Assembly: GCA_037179385.1 (NCBI GenBank) | Contig: CM074200.1 | Location: 36,273,884-36,337,883 of the forward strand | Source of the DNA: Holothuria scabra | Lineage: Eukaryota > Echinodermata > Holothuroidea > Aspidochirotida > Holothuriidae | Reading direction: 5' to 3' | DNA length: 64,000 bases | In this document: in pieces, positions 28,755-40,825 of the stretch | Position numbering within the stretch: position 1 is the stretch's first letter | Layout of the letters: each line of letters opens with the position of its first letter | Notes under the pieces: model-generated | What the model was told of the DNA's origin: nothing | The model's database searches: none | Seen by the model: the letters and a program-made list of their open reading frames with translations, nothing else | Program-made: the position numbers and the translations under genes

Positions 28755-29439
28755 CTGTTGAAAAAAAGAAAAAATACAAACCAATATAAAAAATGAAATT
28801 GGGGTCATTTTTACCACCCCAAATTTACACTTTTATGTGGTTTTCAGTCGTCTGCATGAAATATTGATTGTTCCATCAACCTCCAAAAAATTTGGTTGAA
28901 TTTTGTGTAAGATTTAAGATGAATTTCCGACTTTGATTTCGTTATCGGCATCTGTTACTTTGAGTAATTAGCTATATCACATGTGGATACTTGAATAATT
29001 CAACAGTTAGGACGTTATAATGTGACGGATATAACTGGAACAGTCGGCAGTCTCTTGTTACGGTTAGATCTAGTACTGTAGTTAGAAGGTGTCCCATAAT
29101 TATTTTGCGAAAGGAGGTTGGGTAGAGAAAACTGAGCAAGCATGTGACTAAAGTGCAAATTGGTCGTGCAGAAAGATTCTCCTCACGAACTTTGAGAGAT
29201 GTCGAACCTGCAAGCATTTGTTGAAAGCAGAATTATCAAAAGGAAAAGTTGCAAAACCCTTACATTTAAATCGCTGTTTTGTTGATATTAAGTATTTTAC
29301 GTTCTAAAACTTTGAGAAATTTCCTTATTTGATAAAAATAGCACATCAAAAAATAATTTCAACTCACTCGATTGTATGTAATATTTTATACCAAGAGTGT
29401 TCGGTTCTTTGTAAAAAAGCTAATATATATATTATTATC

Positions 29440-29700
29440 TATACCTCCACACACACCAACTTTGTGAGCATCGGACTTGCAGTAGCAGGAAGTCGGGAGT
29501 TCGAGCCCTAGCAGGGTCCTACCGAAGATTTTAATAATGGAACCTACTGTCATTGTGCTTGGTGCTCCGCATAAACGATGGAGTAAGAAAAACAAGCCAG
29601 TGAGCCACAACAGGAAAAAGGGCAGTGGCCGGATCGACTTAAACCAATTGGTTGGAAACTGGGCCGTAAAACTACATCTAACTATAAATAAATAATCACA
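29440..29700 (+). mobile_element. tRNA-derived SINE
   Basis: GAGCATCGGACTTGCAG is a tRNA-like anticodon arm, and GTTCGAGCCC at 29499-29508 is a B-box. The body shares TACCGAAGA-TTTAA and later blocks with the minus-strand copy at 63055-63340, and its 3' part TTGGAAACTGGGCCGTAAAA with 21278-21330. It ends in a short ATAAATAAATAA tail. The 162-codon frame across it on the minus strand is an artefact of repeat sequence. Confidence 0.75.
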
Positions 29701-29742
29701 AAAACCGGCTGTTTTATACATGATGTGCAATTTATCACTGCC

Positions 29743-29880
29743 AGTGGCGTAGGCAGGATTTCTCCAAAGGGGGCCATGCAGTACGTTGAGTGATCGCATC
29801 CCAGGGGAGAGGTGTAAAGGCTGAAAGGTAGACCTCCCCTTCGACAATTTTTGAAAAATTGGGTGTCTTTTCAATGCAAT
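29743..29880. mobile_element. hAT-like fragment (CAGTGGCGTAGG end)
   Basis: Begins CAGTGGCGTAGGCAGGATTT, close to the reverse of the end at 40533 (CAGTGGCGTACCCAGGATTT), and 29840-29875 matches the reverse of 39665-39700 (CACCCAATTTTTCAAAAATT). A small internally deleted relative of the elements at 39-41 and 51-52 kb. Confidence 0.6.
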
Positions 29881-31821
29881 CTGGGGCTACGTATGTCATT
29901 TTTTGAAGTTACTGCATTCAAGAGGAATCTGTCTGCACTTTGAAAAAAGCTCAAACCTCTTGTTAAAGGAACAGAGACCTATTCTCTAAAGAATTTAGTA
30001 TCCTCTCTGAAATTCGCATACTGATCATTAAATGCACAAGGCCTTTAAAGTTAACAAACCGTGATAAATATGAAATAGTCCCCCTGTAAACCTCTGCTTT
30101 CTTTCAACAGCGAACAGGAAGACTGTTTGCTTCAGCTGGCAGAACAATTGATTTCCTTATTTAAGTGTATGGTTGGGTGACTTCCAGCTGCAGTTGGTAA
30201 TTGATATTAATCCAGGGTTCCCGTCCAAATGCCTGATTTGCCAGGTATGTGCTGAACAGATTTCTAAAGCAACTGTCTTCCTAATGTTGCAACGTTTTAA
30301 TGTTTCTGGTTTATGCAATAACGGACTCGGCAGTTAAATGTGCCCTCTTTCTTTCGTTTCTTTAGTTCCCAAGTGTGATTGCTTATTTCAGTAGCGTTTT
30401 TCTTGTTTACGTTGTTGGATTGACTTTCACGGTTGATGAATCTCTGTTTTCTAGGTGTAACAGAAAGGAGTTGTGAACACGCAGTTATTAGAGACCCCCT
30501 GCTGTTTCGACTGTACTGTTGACAGTTATTACTATGTTTGGCAGATGGCCCTTGATTGCAGGAGCTTTCCATTTAATAGAGGACAGTCGTTTGCTTATCT
30601 GCACTTGCAACTTTTTACTTCTTTGTCACTAGGGTCTTGGTCCGCTTTATATTTGTTTAACTTCTTTTTGTTGTTCTCCCGGATGATGGTTTTGACATTC
30701 GGCATACAGCTTTATGATATTTTATCGTGTTTATGTTGCATATTTTGTATAACGGGTGGTCCTTAGGGAAACATATCTGGAGCAACTGTAACAACCTTTT
30801 GCATCCTACTAATGTTTTAGCCAAATTTCTGTCCTAGGGACGTTGTATCAGGTTATGTTTCGTTGTTCTTCTTTTAAATACCGCCTTGTTAATATTTACA
30901 ATGGCAAAATGGATGACGTGCAAAGGTCACGTGCCGCGGGGATGCAAACTATTGGTTGAGTCATTAGCTTTGTACACCCTTGCTGATGCATGCGTAACCC
31001 AACTATGAGTATGCATATTTAGGTGTCGTTCTCAAGTGCGTGTATTAAAATCTAGATCATGATCAGCACGCTAGGCAATCCCCGTTTGGCGAAGGTGTAA
31101 AGAAAAGAACAACTGAACTGCCAAGAGACATCGATTTTTGTCTACCGCTGCTTAAATATGGTAGACTGAAACAATGGGCCATTGAGAATTCCTGCTCAAG
31201 TGCGGGTGTGTAACCTAAGTCACAATGCAGTTTTTTAAGCCCCTACAATTATTGAAGTTTGGGGTGAGGGAACTGTCCCTTTAAGTTTAACCACAACTCG
31301 GTGTCTTATTTACTCAAACATAACTCTGATTGAATGTTCCACGAAATTCTGGTTAGACTAATGCAAATCTTGGTCAAACTTACTCAAATTCTGGTTGAAG
31401 TAACTAGGATTTGAGTTAGTTTAACCATAGAAAACTCAGCCACGATTGTATTGAAATAGAACACCTGCATTTGCATGAGTGTAAGTAACATCTCAACCCA
31501 CGACTTCCAGTATTTTTTGCATTGTGACGTCACGTATATAACGTCTACAGAAAAAAGAAAGTTGTTGGAACAGGTTGCTAGCATTTCGTGAAAGTGAACG
31601 AGGAAAGATCCTAATTCAGGTTTATCTGATAAGGGGATAGAAGTGATTTCAAATAAATGATGAAAAAAAAGGGGGTAACATCTAAAATAAGCGTGAAATT
31701 GTACCATTTAAATGATTTCATAAGAAATATGAACCGATATATCAAGGTTAGCTGGAGGGCGGAATCAGATTGTTTGGTTGTAAGAAGTACCATATTCTCC
31801 ATTAACATAAATCCATTGTAG
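29881..31821. other. Anonymous DNA
   Basis: Open frames on both strands at 30297-30766 have no motif. At 31320-31430 a phrase like TACTCAAATTCTGGTTGAAG recurs loosely. No gene called. Confidence 0.35.
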
Positions 31822-31966
31822 ATCTCAGAGAATTGAAGTATTTCTCGCTTGATCTTTACAAAGTGACAGAGGGTGATTTTTACCCATTTAAAGATTACAA
31901 TGTCAGTTACTGTCAATCTAAAGACGATTACATGCAATTATTTGAAATCTTTGAACTCGAGCTCAG
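31822..31966 (+). CDS. Candidate internal exon (plus strand)
   Basis: Bordered by CATTGTAG and by AG|GTATTC. The only open frame reads LRELKYFSLDLYKVTEGDFY then PFKDYNVSYCQ and EIFELEL, rich in aromatic and acidic residues and protein-like in codon use. The minus strand is also open here (31937-31611), so composition alone is not decisive. It lies between the minus-strand exon candidates, on the other strand. Family not recognised. Confidence 0.25.
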
Positions 31967-32412
31967 GTATTCTACTCAATGCCCTTGGCCTGTGGCTGGT
32001 ATCTTTTACACTGTTATTATTTTATATATCCAATATAATTACTCTTTTCTTGAAAAACAAACTCCCTTTTGATTATGGACTTCATAATTGTGATATATGA
32101 AGTAGGAAAACTTGAGTGCATTACTAAAATAAAGGAATTCTTCACGCGGCTTCTATCAATGAGCGCACTAATCGCCCAGGTGCCACGAAAAGCCGCCGAC
32201 AATACTTTTAGCAGCACGAGATGAAGTGAATGGATCAGAAACGAAAGTCTACACCTAATATTTGTCATTATGACAATTTGAAGTAAGCAACCAAAAGCTG
32301 AAGGTTCTTGATAGCTAACTTCTAATGTCCCTGCTTTTTGACATGTTGTTTTTAACGTTGGGTAGCTCAGATTACTATCATGTTATGACAATGGAAAGTT
32401 TGATAGACTCAC

Positions 32413-32445
32413 CGTTGAATGTAATCTTTGTGATTCGAAGCTGGA
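32413..32445 (-). CDS. Candidate 33-nt microexon (minus-strand gene)
   Basis: On the minus strand CTTATTTTACAG precedes and GTGAGT follows, a strong border pair. In phase 0 it encodes SSFESQRLHST and keeps the frame. All three frames are open in this short exon, so phase rests on the neighbours. Confidence 0.4.
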
Positions 32446-33052
32446 CTGTAAAATAAGGAGAAATTATCAAAGGTCATTGGTGAGAAAGGATAAAAGAACC
32501 TTGATATACCACGTGATTGAATTTTATTACACTATTTAATGCCTGTTTTGTCACTAATAATTCCGAGAAACATTAATTAAACACATCAAACGATATTTGT
32601 TCGTGGTCAAGGTGACTTTCCCTTAACAGTGACACCATGCAACAAGCATAATGTGACATATTAAATAAGGAGAAAAGTACAAGTATAGAAAAAAGGTCAG
32701 CAGTTACTTTCAACGACATTTTCACCGCAATAGATATTTACTGCAGACTGTGATTCCAAAGTGTATCCGAAAATGAAAATATAAGCATTTGTATCCCATC
32801 GATGACACGTAAATAACAGTGTTACTATTGTCGAAAATATAAGGGCAGTAGTGATACTGTTATATACGAATCGGTTGGAGATATGCACACAAAATTTGCA
32901 TGATTTGTCAAGATTTAGATTCTAATTGAAGAACGGTAGGGATAAAATGAATCCAAATACAAGGATCTCTCCTTTCATAAAAATAAGACATGATACCAAT
33001 TTCCATAGTAACCATTAAACTATTGCAGTCACGTCTCCTGAAGAAGACTTAC

Positions 33053-33100
33053 TTTTTTCTTGAACAAATTCTCCAAACTGAACTTAATTTTGACAGTTCT
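33053..33100 (-). CDS. Candidate 48-nt exon (minus-strand gene)
   Basis: Donor GTAAGT after an AAAAAA run; the acceptor CCTTATAACGAG is weak. In phase 0 it reads RTVKIKFSLENLFKKK. A competing acceptor (AAGTTCAG) would make it 25 nt and break the frame. I chose the longer form only because it preserves phase, which is circular. Confidence 0.25.
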
Positions 33101-34120
33101 CTCGTTATAAGGTGAGGTGGTAGTCTTAATGTAATCAATGTAATCAGAGGACCATCACATCTTTTGATGTAAGCCTTGATATACGGTATCATTAGACCTA
33201 TCGCAGTCCTTTTGGGGGTCAAAATGTATATTGCCCAGGAAAGCTATTTGCACATGCCATCACGTGAGCTACTTTGGACTTATTGTTATGACATTAATCG
33301 AAGAGCCAGACTAGGGAGTACATCACTGATCAATAAGTTGGATACACACCACCACACAATTATGAAAAGAACGCGTTAAAGCTCAGCAGTGAACAAAATC
33401 CGAGACGCGGCACGCACTGCTGTGAATTCGGGGGAATCTAAATACGTAGAAAAAAACATCTCGGGCAAAACACGTCCCACAGACATCTGGGTCAAGCCCC
33501 CCAAAGGTGCACTCTATTTAGAGTCTATTTACCATTAATTCAATACCTAGGCTAAATCAGCTTTCCGTGGCTTATTTACAACGCTTTGTTGGAAAAGTTA
33601 GCGTGCGTGTGGCGAGAGAAAGTGAGTTTTAAAAGCACGGTACATCTCAAGTGATTTTTGGAATGCCCGCCTTTCAGTCAGTCTGATCGGCAAACGGTCG
33701 ATAAAAATTTAATGAAAATCATGAACTTATCCATTCCCAACTAAACCCTTGCAACTTTGATCATACGTTGATGTGCACTATTTAACAAAGTATTTCCTGA
33801 TTGCCTGTCCAAGTAAGCGTCACATATCGATGGGAATGTAAAACATACACTTATGAAAAACTCTCCTTCTTACAAAGGCTACATTGAAGTAATACTGATG
33901 GCAAAAGTGTTGTTTTGAGATGCGAACTAATTTAAAGACCTTATATTCCTTACGTCACTACTGACGTTACGTCGTTTTGGAGGAATAACAACGTGTACGT
34001 GGCTGCAAACTGATCTTTTGTTTAGATTTGTGCAGATTGGTATGCAGCGCCCAGTGGAAATCTCCCCTCTTGACAACAAAATTACGCGCATGTCCGATTG
34101 GTTGGCTAATCAACTGTCTA

Positions 34121-35462
34121 CACTGTTAAAAATTTCTCTGTAAATTTACATAATTTTTATGGCAAATTTTTTTCCAACCAAATAATGTTTTTTTTACAGC
34201 TAGACTGTAATCATGAAAAAACATTAAGGGTTTGTTTTTTCTTTACAGTTTTTGCATGTAAATTAGTGTACAAAAGTCTACTGTAAAATCGAATTACAGA
34301 ATTGTTCTGTTTTGTTTACCTTAATTTTATGTGAATTTACAGCCTACTGTTTTCATTCCCGACGTTTTAATATTTATTATAATATCGCTTTTTTACCTTT
34401 CATATGTTATTACGTACACTTCATCATTACGTAGATCAGGTATTTGCTTATCAACGTAATGTGTCGTTACGAAGTTGTTTTCAATCAAAACACATTGAGG
34501 ATGCTTTGTTGTCATATTGTTGTCAAATAGACTGCTATCTCTAGGAACTTTGTAATTGGAAAGTCACATTTTTTGTACAATATAATAATTGTTTTTAAAA
34601 TAAATATGACAGAGAATGCAAATACATTGATTGCAAACATTTCCAGACAAGGTAAACAATAAGTTTATCACTTCCTGATTAAAAAACGCCAAAGAAGATA
34701 TTATTCAAAGCAACAGCAATCCTTTTGTTAGGAAAATGCCTACAAAATAAGCTCCACCCATTTATGCAAAATGAGATTTACGTCATAAAGTGGTAAATTT
34801 ACAGACTCTTTCAAGTAAATTTGTGAAACGTTTTTAATTTGCTCCGATCAAGTGCATGAGCGCCTGTGGCGATGAGTTGACATCAGTATACCAATTGTCA
34901 GTGCTCTGAAATTAGGGCCTTACAATTTCTTTTTACTTAAAAATGTGTGACAAAACACCAGTTGTATGGTATTTATAACTAAGAACGTAATAACTAGGTA
35001 TGCTTTTATAATAAATGTAAGTTAATTTTCAAATAGGGCCATAAATTTGCCAAAAAAAAAATTTTTTTAAACTGAAACTTCGCAGAACGATGCATGTTAT
35101 ATATTGAAAATTTTCTGGCTGTTTCTTATTTGTTTGTTTGGGCTTATTTTTGTTTCTTTTTCAGCTTAAAAACAAAATGAATGTTTGTTAAATGACAGTA
35201 TTTTTATGTGAAATCAGAAAAATACAAAATACTGTTAAAATTTCTGTAAATTTACAGAAAAAGTTTTACAAAGCAGTAAAATTTGGTTAAAAAAGCAGTC
35301 AGAAATGGTTTTTCAAATAAACAGAAAATACATGTTAAACAACCTCTTTTTATTGTAGCAATACAAAGTGTCTGTAAAGATACAGAAAATCTCTGTTAAA
35401 AGTAAAATACAAAAAGTTTAAGTTAAAAAAAGTCTGTAAATTTACAGAAATTTTTAACAGTG
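34121..35462. mobile_element. 1342-bp TA-flanked non-autonomous transposon
   Basis: Terminal repeats CACTGTTAAAAATTTC at 34121 and its reverse complement ending at 35462, each continuing into TGTAAATTTACA, and TA on both sides (34119-34120, 35463-35464). Interior has several more CTGTAAATTTACAG-like copies (e.g. about 35240, 35370, 35434) and no transposase frame. Tc1/mariner group is inferred from the TA duplication. Confidence 0.85.
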
Positions 35463-35850
35463 TACAGCATTTGCTCGCACTGGCCTGTTATTACTGCACT
35501 TCATAGATCAGTGGTGAAGATTAGATATAGCGCATCGCATACACGACGGGATCTAAACATCCGCAAATACAGGCTTAGAGCCAGCATGAGTATCTGAGAA
35601 GTGCATAAACCAGGTGCTTGTATTTGTTGATTTGTTGGTATAATGCCACGTTAATTTGAGCTCGGGAAATTCGCAGCTTGTGAGAAGCGTTCCCCTGCTC
35701 TGCAATGGGAAAACGGATGGGTATGCACTATGAAACAGTAGCGATGACGAACGTCAAACGTGCAGACTGCGCATAGTAGCCTGTACGTTCGCCATTTAAG
35801 TTACATGGGACTATTTGACGAATGGGAAAATTTCATTATCATTACACGCG

Positions 35851-36086
35851 CACTGTAAACACAAATTAGTCAAAAGGGTGTCTGAATTGACCAACCACGT
35901 TAGTCACTCATATTTGACTAATTTATGATGACATAAGGCTAATTTCGTGGTAATATGAGTAAAGACTTAGCCAAGAGGCCTGGTATTTGTTAGAAACTAA
36001 TCAAACTGGGTCAAATATTAGTCAATGTTGTTGACTAGGGTGATTAGTTATTCAGGTGCTGTTTTGACTAATTCGTGTTTACAGTG
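35851..36086. mobile_element. 236-bp MITE (CACTGTAAACAC ends), copy 1
   Basis: Ends CACTGTAAACACAAATTAGT and reverse complement with one mismatch in 25. Interior is rich in TTAGTCA/TGACTAA on both strands, giving nested inverted repeats. A second copy is at 59743-59987. Confidence 0.85.
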
Positions 36087-36179
36087 CGGTAAAACGATCT
36101 CTTTGAGGAATATCAACAATATCAGTCACCGAAATATGATTTGCTTGTTCACATTAGAACACTGATGCTTTTAACTAAC

Positions 36180-36450
36180 TTTAAAGGACAACGGAGTTGA
36201 ATTAGTGTAGTACACTATCCTGTTTTGTGATTGGCTCTTCAGAGTCATAAGACATTATTTTTCCTCCTCAAACGTGAAATTTACGCAAGTTCACTGCTTG
36301 GTTTACCTGGATGGAATATTGAAGTCTTAAAAAATATTTTGAAAGATGATTTGAAGAGCAGCAAGAAAAAAAACTGTGAGATTAAGTTGTTGCTCAAAAT
36401 AACTTTGGGACGACTGCCCTTGCCCTTTAAATTTTTAACATCACAATATT
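36180..36450 (+). repeat. Interspersed repeat, family R1
   Basis: Most complete R1 copy: GTAGTACACTATCCTGTTTT, GTGATTGGCTCTTCAGAGTC, CGTGAAATTTACGCAAGTTC and TGCTTGGTTTACCTGGAT. A 114-codon frame over 36231-36575 runs through it and is not taken as a gene. Confidence 0.65.
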
Positions 36451-36638
36451 ATATTTTTCTTGCAGATAACGAATTCAACGGACCTTTGATTCATGCACTA
36501 CCATTTTGTAGCATACCGACGAATATTAAAAGGAAAATCTGCAGTAAAGATTCGATGGACAGATTCGTAGATTAATAATACGGAACGATTACAAACCATA
36601 GCGTATGGTAATGAAGCAGTCAATAGTAGGCATTTTAC

Positions 36639-36668
36639 CTTCCCCCAAGGCACGATATGTAAACTGAC
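36639..36668 (-). CDS. Candidate 30-nt microexon (minus-strand gene)
   Basis: Acceptor CATCTTTTTTCAAG, donor GTAAAA (weaker). Phase 0 reads VSLHIVPWGK and keeps the frame of the exon set. Supported only by borders and length. Confidence 0.3.
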
Positions 36669-37042
36669 CTTGAAAAAAGATGTTTAATTCCAAACTGGAA
36701 ACGGCTGCATGACAAGCAAAAGCATATTTACATATTTCCGGGGTAAATTCCTAGTGAGAGTATAGAGGTACAACTTTTGATGCCAGAATAGAGTGCAAGT
36801 CAATGCAACAGCAAAAGAGCGGCATATTGATTTAACAACTGGGTTGTCTAATTATATTAGTGTATATACCAGCTAATACAAACAGTGCAGACCTTTGGAC
36901 AGACAACGTACATGCAGGAGAGAGCAAAATTTCCTCTTCTTTTTTCAAGGTCAATACGAACATGTAGGCCTAATTAAAGACACCACTCTAGAAAAATGTT
37001 CAGCAATTATTAAGCGCTTTCTTTTAAAAACTTAAGGGATAT

Positions 37043-37285
37043 TTTCATCATCCCAAACAGTTCCAATTCTCCCAACCTACTTACTTCTAGCCCCTCCCAG
37101 ATTTATCTAAAACTCATCTTTATCCAGACACAATCCTAGTTTATTGCTTCATGGCTTGTCCTAGTGGCCATACAAGTCCATAATGTGTAATCAAGACACT
37201 CTCAGTGCCAATGCTGTGTAATTTAGCTATGATGCATTGTTTGAATGTGATGCCAATCAAGGAGCTGTACCAATTGAGAGTTTTG
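37043..37285 (-). repeat. Interspersed repeat, family R4
   Basis: Reverse-oriented copy: CATCCCAAACAGTTCCAATT, CCCCTCCCAGATTTATCTAA, GTTTATTGCTTCATGG, then TGCCAATCAAGGAGCTGTAC. Confidence 0.7.
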
Positions 37286-37439
37286 ATATATGTATACTGA
37301 AACTGTAGTTTAGGGTGACGAATGCCTGCCTTTAACTTTGCCCCCACTGTATAATCATCTAAACATGTTTAACATGCGCGTCTTTTTCCTAAACAATTCG
37401 TTTTCAAGGCAGTCAACTCTCACCCCAAAGTACAACTTT

Positions 37440-37494
37440 TGTAGAAACCTCAAGAAATTTTCAATTGGCCGAGCTCTTTTATTGACGTTAAGTT
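37440..37494 (+). repeat. Family R4, left piece split by a hAT-like insertion
   Basis: TTTTCAATTGGCCGAGCTCT then TTTATTGACGTTAAGTT corresponds to the left block of R4; the rest of the repeat resumes after the insertion at 40834-40987. Confidence 0.7.
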
Positions 37495-38056
37495 CAGTGG
37501 CGTAGCTACTGGGGGGGGGGGCAGGGGGGGGGCAAGTTACCCCCTGGAAAATAATTTGGGGAAATTTGATGAAATTGGGGAAATTTGATGAATTTTCTTA
37601 CTCTAACAAAAATTTCTCAAATTTTTTGTTAGAATAAAAAATTCTGAGACATTTCTCATACATAATTCATATTTTCATGTAACAAATTAACCTAGATTTG
37701 AGATTTCGTCATTGTCCCATGAACCGACCCTACTTGCGTTTCACAGAAATGTCCCCGTCGCGTAGCAGATTGAATGTTCTCTTGTATACGGGCGGTTTTT
37801 ATAATCAGTGCATTTCAGTGCACATGAAGCTGTTATTCAGGAATTTAACAACAGATGATACAGTACGAATAACACTGAAAGGCTGTAAACCCGAACTTAC
37901 CCCCCTGCCCACAGTCTCTGCGTTGTGCACTTTGGGAATTCAGTAGCAGTAGCTATACCGATTTTACTCTGTGTACATAACGATGGATAGGGCCTGAAAC
38001 AATCCATGACCAACGATTAATTTAAAGTTAGTCTAGAAATTAGAATGAACGGTATT

Positions 38057-39358
38057 TTCATTTCATTTCATTTCATTTCATTTATTTGTTTTTTCACTAC
38101 AATGTACAATATTACATAATATAACAGTTACATAGTAACAATATAGAATAGACAGAGTAGTGAAAGGAAGTGATCTACAAAACCCTTGGGGGCTTAACAT
38201 TAAAGGCAGAACACTCCCTTGAAAGAAAAAGTGTAAAGTACAAAAACAAAACAACCTAAGATACTTAGTCGCAAACAAAAGAGTGCCGAATAAGGGAACA
38301 AATGTTGGTAACATTAAGTGCAGACGGCAAAACAATCTAACACCTAGAACAACCACCCATAGCCCCATATCACACACCCTCTCCCACCCCACCTACATCC
38401 CCCCCCCCAACCACCTACTAACACCAAACCATACCTCAAGACCCTACATAGGAGCCAAGTCTAATACTACCTAAATGGTAAGAAATAGAAGGAAAGGATT
38501 TTTTTCTCTCTCTTTTAATACATTCCGATGAAATAATTTTGAAGGTTCCTCTTAAAACTAAAAATAGACGGCTTGCGCTTCAATGTAACTGGAATAGAAT
38601 TCCACAAGGTGGCTGCACGGTAGTGTAATCCTTTCATTAAAAAGGTTGATCTACAGTTGGGGATATGCAAGTAATCGGATTGTCTAGTACAGTGTTCATG
38701 AATTGCAGAATTAGGGACGAAAAAATCTTTTAGAGAAGGTGGCAATTGATTCCGTTGAGCGCGATAAACAAACTTGGCTATATTCAGTCTAATGAGATCC
38801 GTGAATTTGAGTAAATTAAGAGACTTGAACAAAAAATTGGTATGATCATAGTAACCCGAAAGAGTAATATGTCTTATAGCTCTCTTTTGAAGAACTATCA
38901 ATTTATTTAAATACTGATGACTAGCGTCTGACCAGATTATGCAACAATATGACAGATATGGTATAATTAACGTTTGATACAAAGACCTTAGAACATGCTT
39001 TGGTAAAATGTGTTTTAACTGTGATAGGACCCCTACCCCCTTTGCTACTTGGTTTGATACATGATTGATATGCTCATTCCATGAAAGCTTGGAATCGATG
39101 TAAACCCCTAGGAACTTTACATAGTCAACTCTCTTCAAATAAGAACCATTGATTTTAATACTTAAGTTACTCATATTACTCTTTTCATTGAAAATGATGT
39201 AATTAGTTTTATCTATATTAAGTGACAGCTTGTTAGCCGCAAACCAGTTAGTGTACACAATGAGTTCATTGGTAATAATACGTTGAAGTTTGTTTACATC
39301 ATTATCACTAAAGAAAATATTTGTGTCATCAGCATTGGCATACTTAGATTTTGTTACT
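38057..39358 (-). mobile_element. 5'-truncated LINE (CR1/Jockey-like group)
   Basis: On the minus strand an RT C-terminal half is followed by about 430 bp of untranslated sequence and a pentanucleotide (TGAAA)n tail at 38085-38057. Truncation begins just before the RT catalytic motif. Short tandem-repeat tails instead of poly-A are common in CR1/L2-type elements; the clade is inferred, not shown. Confidence 0.8.
38515..39357 (-). pseudogene. LINE reverse transcriptase, C-terminal half
   Basis: One open frame of about 280 codons. It starts with SKYANADDTNIFFSDND, the catalytic ADD motif (39333-39325; usual form YADDT), then NWFAANKLSLNIDKTNYIIF (thumb-side motif), YVKFLGVYIDSKLSWNEHI, LPYLSYCCIIWSDA-type IIPYLSYCCIIWSD, LQKRAIRHIT, and LWNSIPVTLKR with SIFSFKRNLQNYF at the end. 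These are the conserved landmarks of jockey/CR1-type RTs downstream of the active site. The frame is unbroken to its stop, so insertion may be recent, but the first palm and the endonuclease are missing, so it cannot act alone. Confidence 0.9.
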
Positions 39359-39365
39359 TAGCCTA

Positions 39366-40825
39366 ATCCTTGGAGGTTTACAGGCTAGTTCGGGAAAAAA
39401 ACTTTCTGCTCACTTGGGGTGTAACAATAAACGGGTCCATGAGTACCTTGTGGCCTTCTTCACTTTACAGACTGCTGTTCTAACAGGATATCCTGTATGA
39501 TCGAGACACTGTTAGGCCTCCTTTTAGTGGCGTACGAAGGGGGATCATTGGGCAATGCGCCCTCACAGATGCCACTTTTTCTTTGTTCTTAAAAATAAGT
39601 AGTTATATATAACACAGATTTTACTTCAAAAGATAGCATGTGTGGCACCAGGTTGCATATAAGGACACCCAATTTTTCAAAAATTTTCAAAGGAGAAGGA
39701 TTGTCTCTGCAAGTACGTCCCTCAGTGATGCCAATATTTTAATTCCTACAAATAGGCAAATTCTGTCAAGTTTCAATTTTTACTTTAAAAGGTAGACTCT
39801 GTTTCCCACTGGTGGCATCGATAAAAATAAAGACTACATGTTTAGATTTTCTTTACAAGCATGAATACGCTATTTTTGACCATCTGAGGGGTCTGATGTT
39901 TTCGAAAATTTTTTTACGCTCCGTGCCAACCAATGGTGGCGTTTCGCTCAGTCTTTTGGGAAAAATTATATTTTGGGGTCAGATTACCCCTTAACTCTCT
40001 GATCACTTTTCAGTTTGCGAACATAATTTGAAGGAAAGATTTTATTTGCAAACGACAAAAGAAGGTAGTTACTGGGTAGATTCTTCGTATAAGTCTGGAA
40101 AATGCTATTTCCGGCCATCTGAGTGGTCTGATTTTTCGAAATTTTCTCTACGCTCCGCGTCAACTAATGGTGGCGCCCCGCTTAGATAATCTTTATGACA
40201 AAATAACGTTTTGTGGCCAAGAAATACCACAAATCCCATACCAATCAATGCTCTTTTATTTTGACTCCTAAAAGTGTGCAAATTGAATGACAAGTTTTAT
40301 TTCGTAAGGTAGCATAAATGGCATAAGAATGCATGTAAAGACACAAAAGTTTCAGTTTTATCCTCATGCACCACTACGATTCAACTTTTTACACTTTTCC
40401 TGTCAAAGTCGCAAATCTTGCACCATTTTGCATCTAGGCTCCTTGAAAAAGTCAAAAAATTTCTGGACACCCCTCCTCTTAGACCATACTGCATCCCCCC
40501 CCCCCCTTCAGAGAAATCCTGGGTACGCCACTGCGTTAGTACATACAAATAAACCAGTATTGTTGACCAAAATAATATACTAAGAGCTGTTATTTCCAAT
40601 GGCTCTATGTTAAACTTTAAGATTAAAAATGCAGGTAATACAGGAATACAGAGACAGGGGGAGGGGGGGGGGGGATTTATCCCCCGCACTTACATAATGA
40701 CATTGTAATGTTGTTATACTTGTAAATTTGCATTTTTATATGAAATACATACACATTGACCGGGAAAAATTTTGGGGAAATTTCATACCTTTGCCCCCCT
40801 GGAAAAAATCCTTGCTACGCCACTG
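39366..40825. repeat. hAT-like internal sequence, copy 1 with two GC-modules
   Basis: Matches 51054-52458 from ATCCTTGGAGGTTTACAGGC to GCTACGCCACTG. Inside is a pair of reversed ends: TAGTGGCGTACGAAGGGG (39525) and CCTGGGTACGCCACTG (to 40533). Two ~230-bp modules, centred at 39925 and 40165, share CATCTGAG-GGTCTGAT, TTACGCTCCG-GCCAAC and AATGGTGGCG. C/G runs occur at 40494-40506 and 40661-40672. Confidence 0.75.

Larger units (their letters stand above)
31967..34118. other. Mostly anonymous DNA around small exon candidates
   Basis: Contains the minus-strand exon candidates at 32413-32445 and 33053-33100. A GC-richer island at 32150-32210 (minus frame VLSAAFRGTWAISALIDRSR) stands out from its AT-rich context but has no clear splice borders. 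Confidence 0.35.
37495..40825. mobile_element. hAT-like element, 3.3 kb, with nested LINE
   Basis: Starts CAGTGGCGTAGC and ends GCTACGCCACTG, with a perfect 8-bp duplication GTTAAGTT at 37487-37494 and 40826-40833. An 8-bp duplication with CAGTGGCG-type ends fits the hAT superfamily (Tip100/Zaphod-like ends). No transposase was recognised; much of the interior is a later LINE insertion (38057-39358) and repeated modules. The subterminal sequence has G-rich runs (37509-37533) mirrored by the C-run near 40793. Insertion into an R4 copy dates it after that repeat. Confidence 0.85.

Noticed and set aside
29386..29874. 162-codon minus-strand open frame
   Set aside because: Covers a SINE and a hAT-like fragment; no protein motif.
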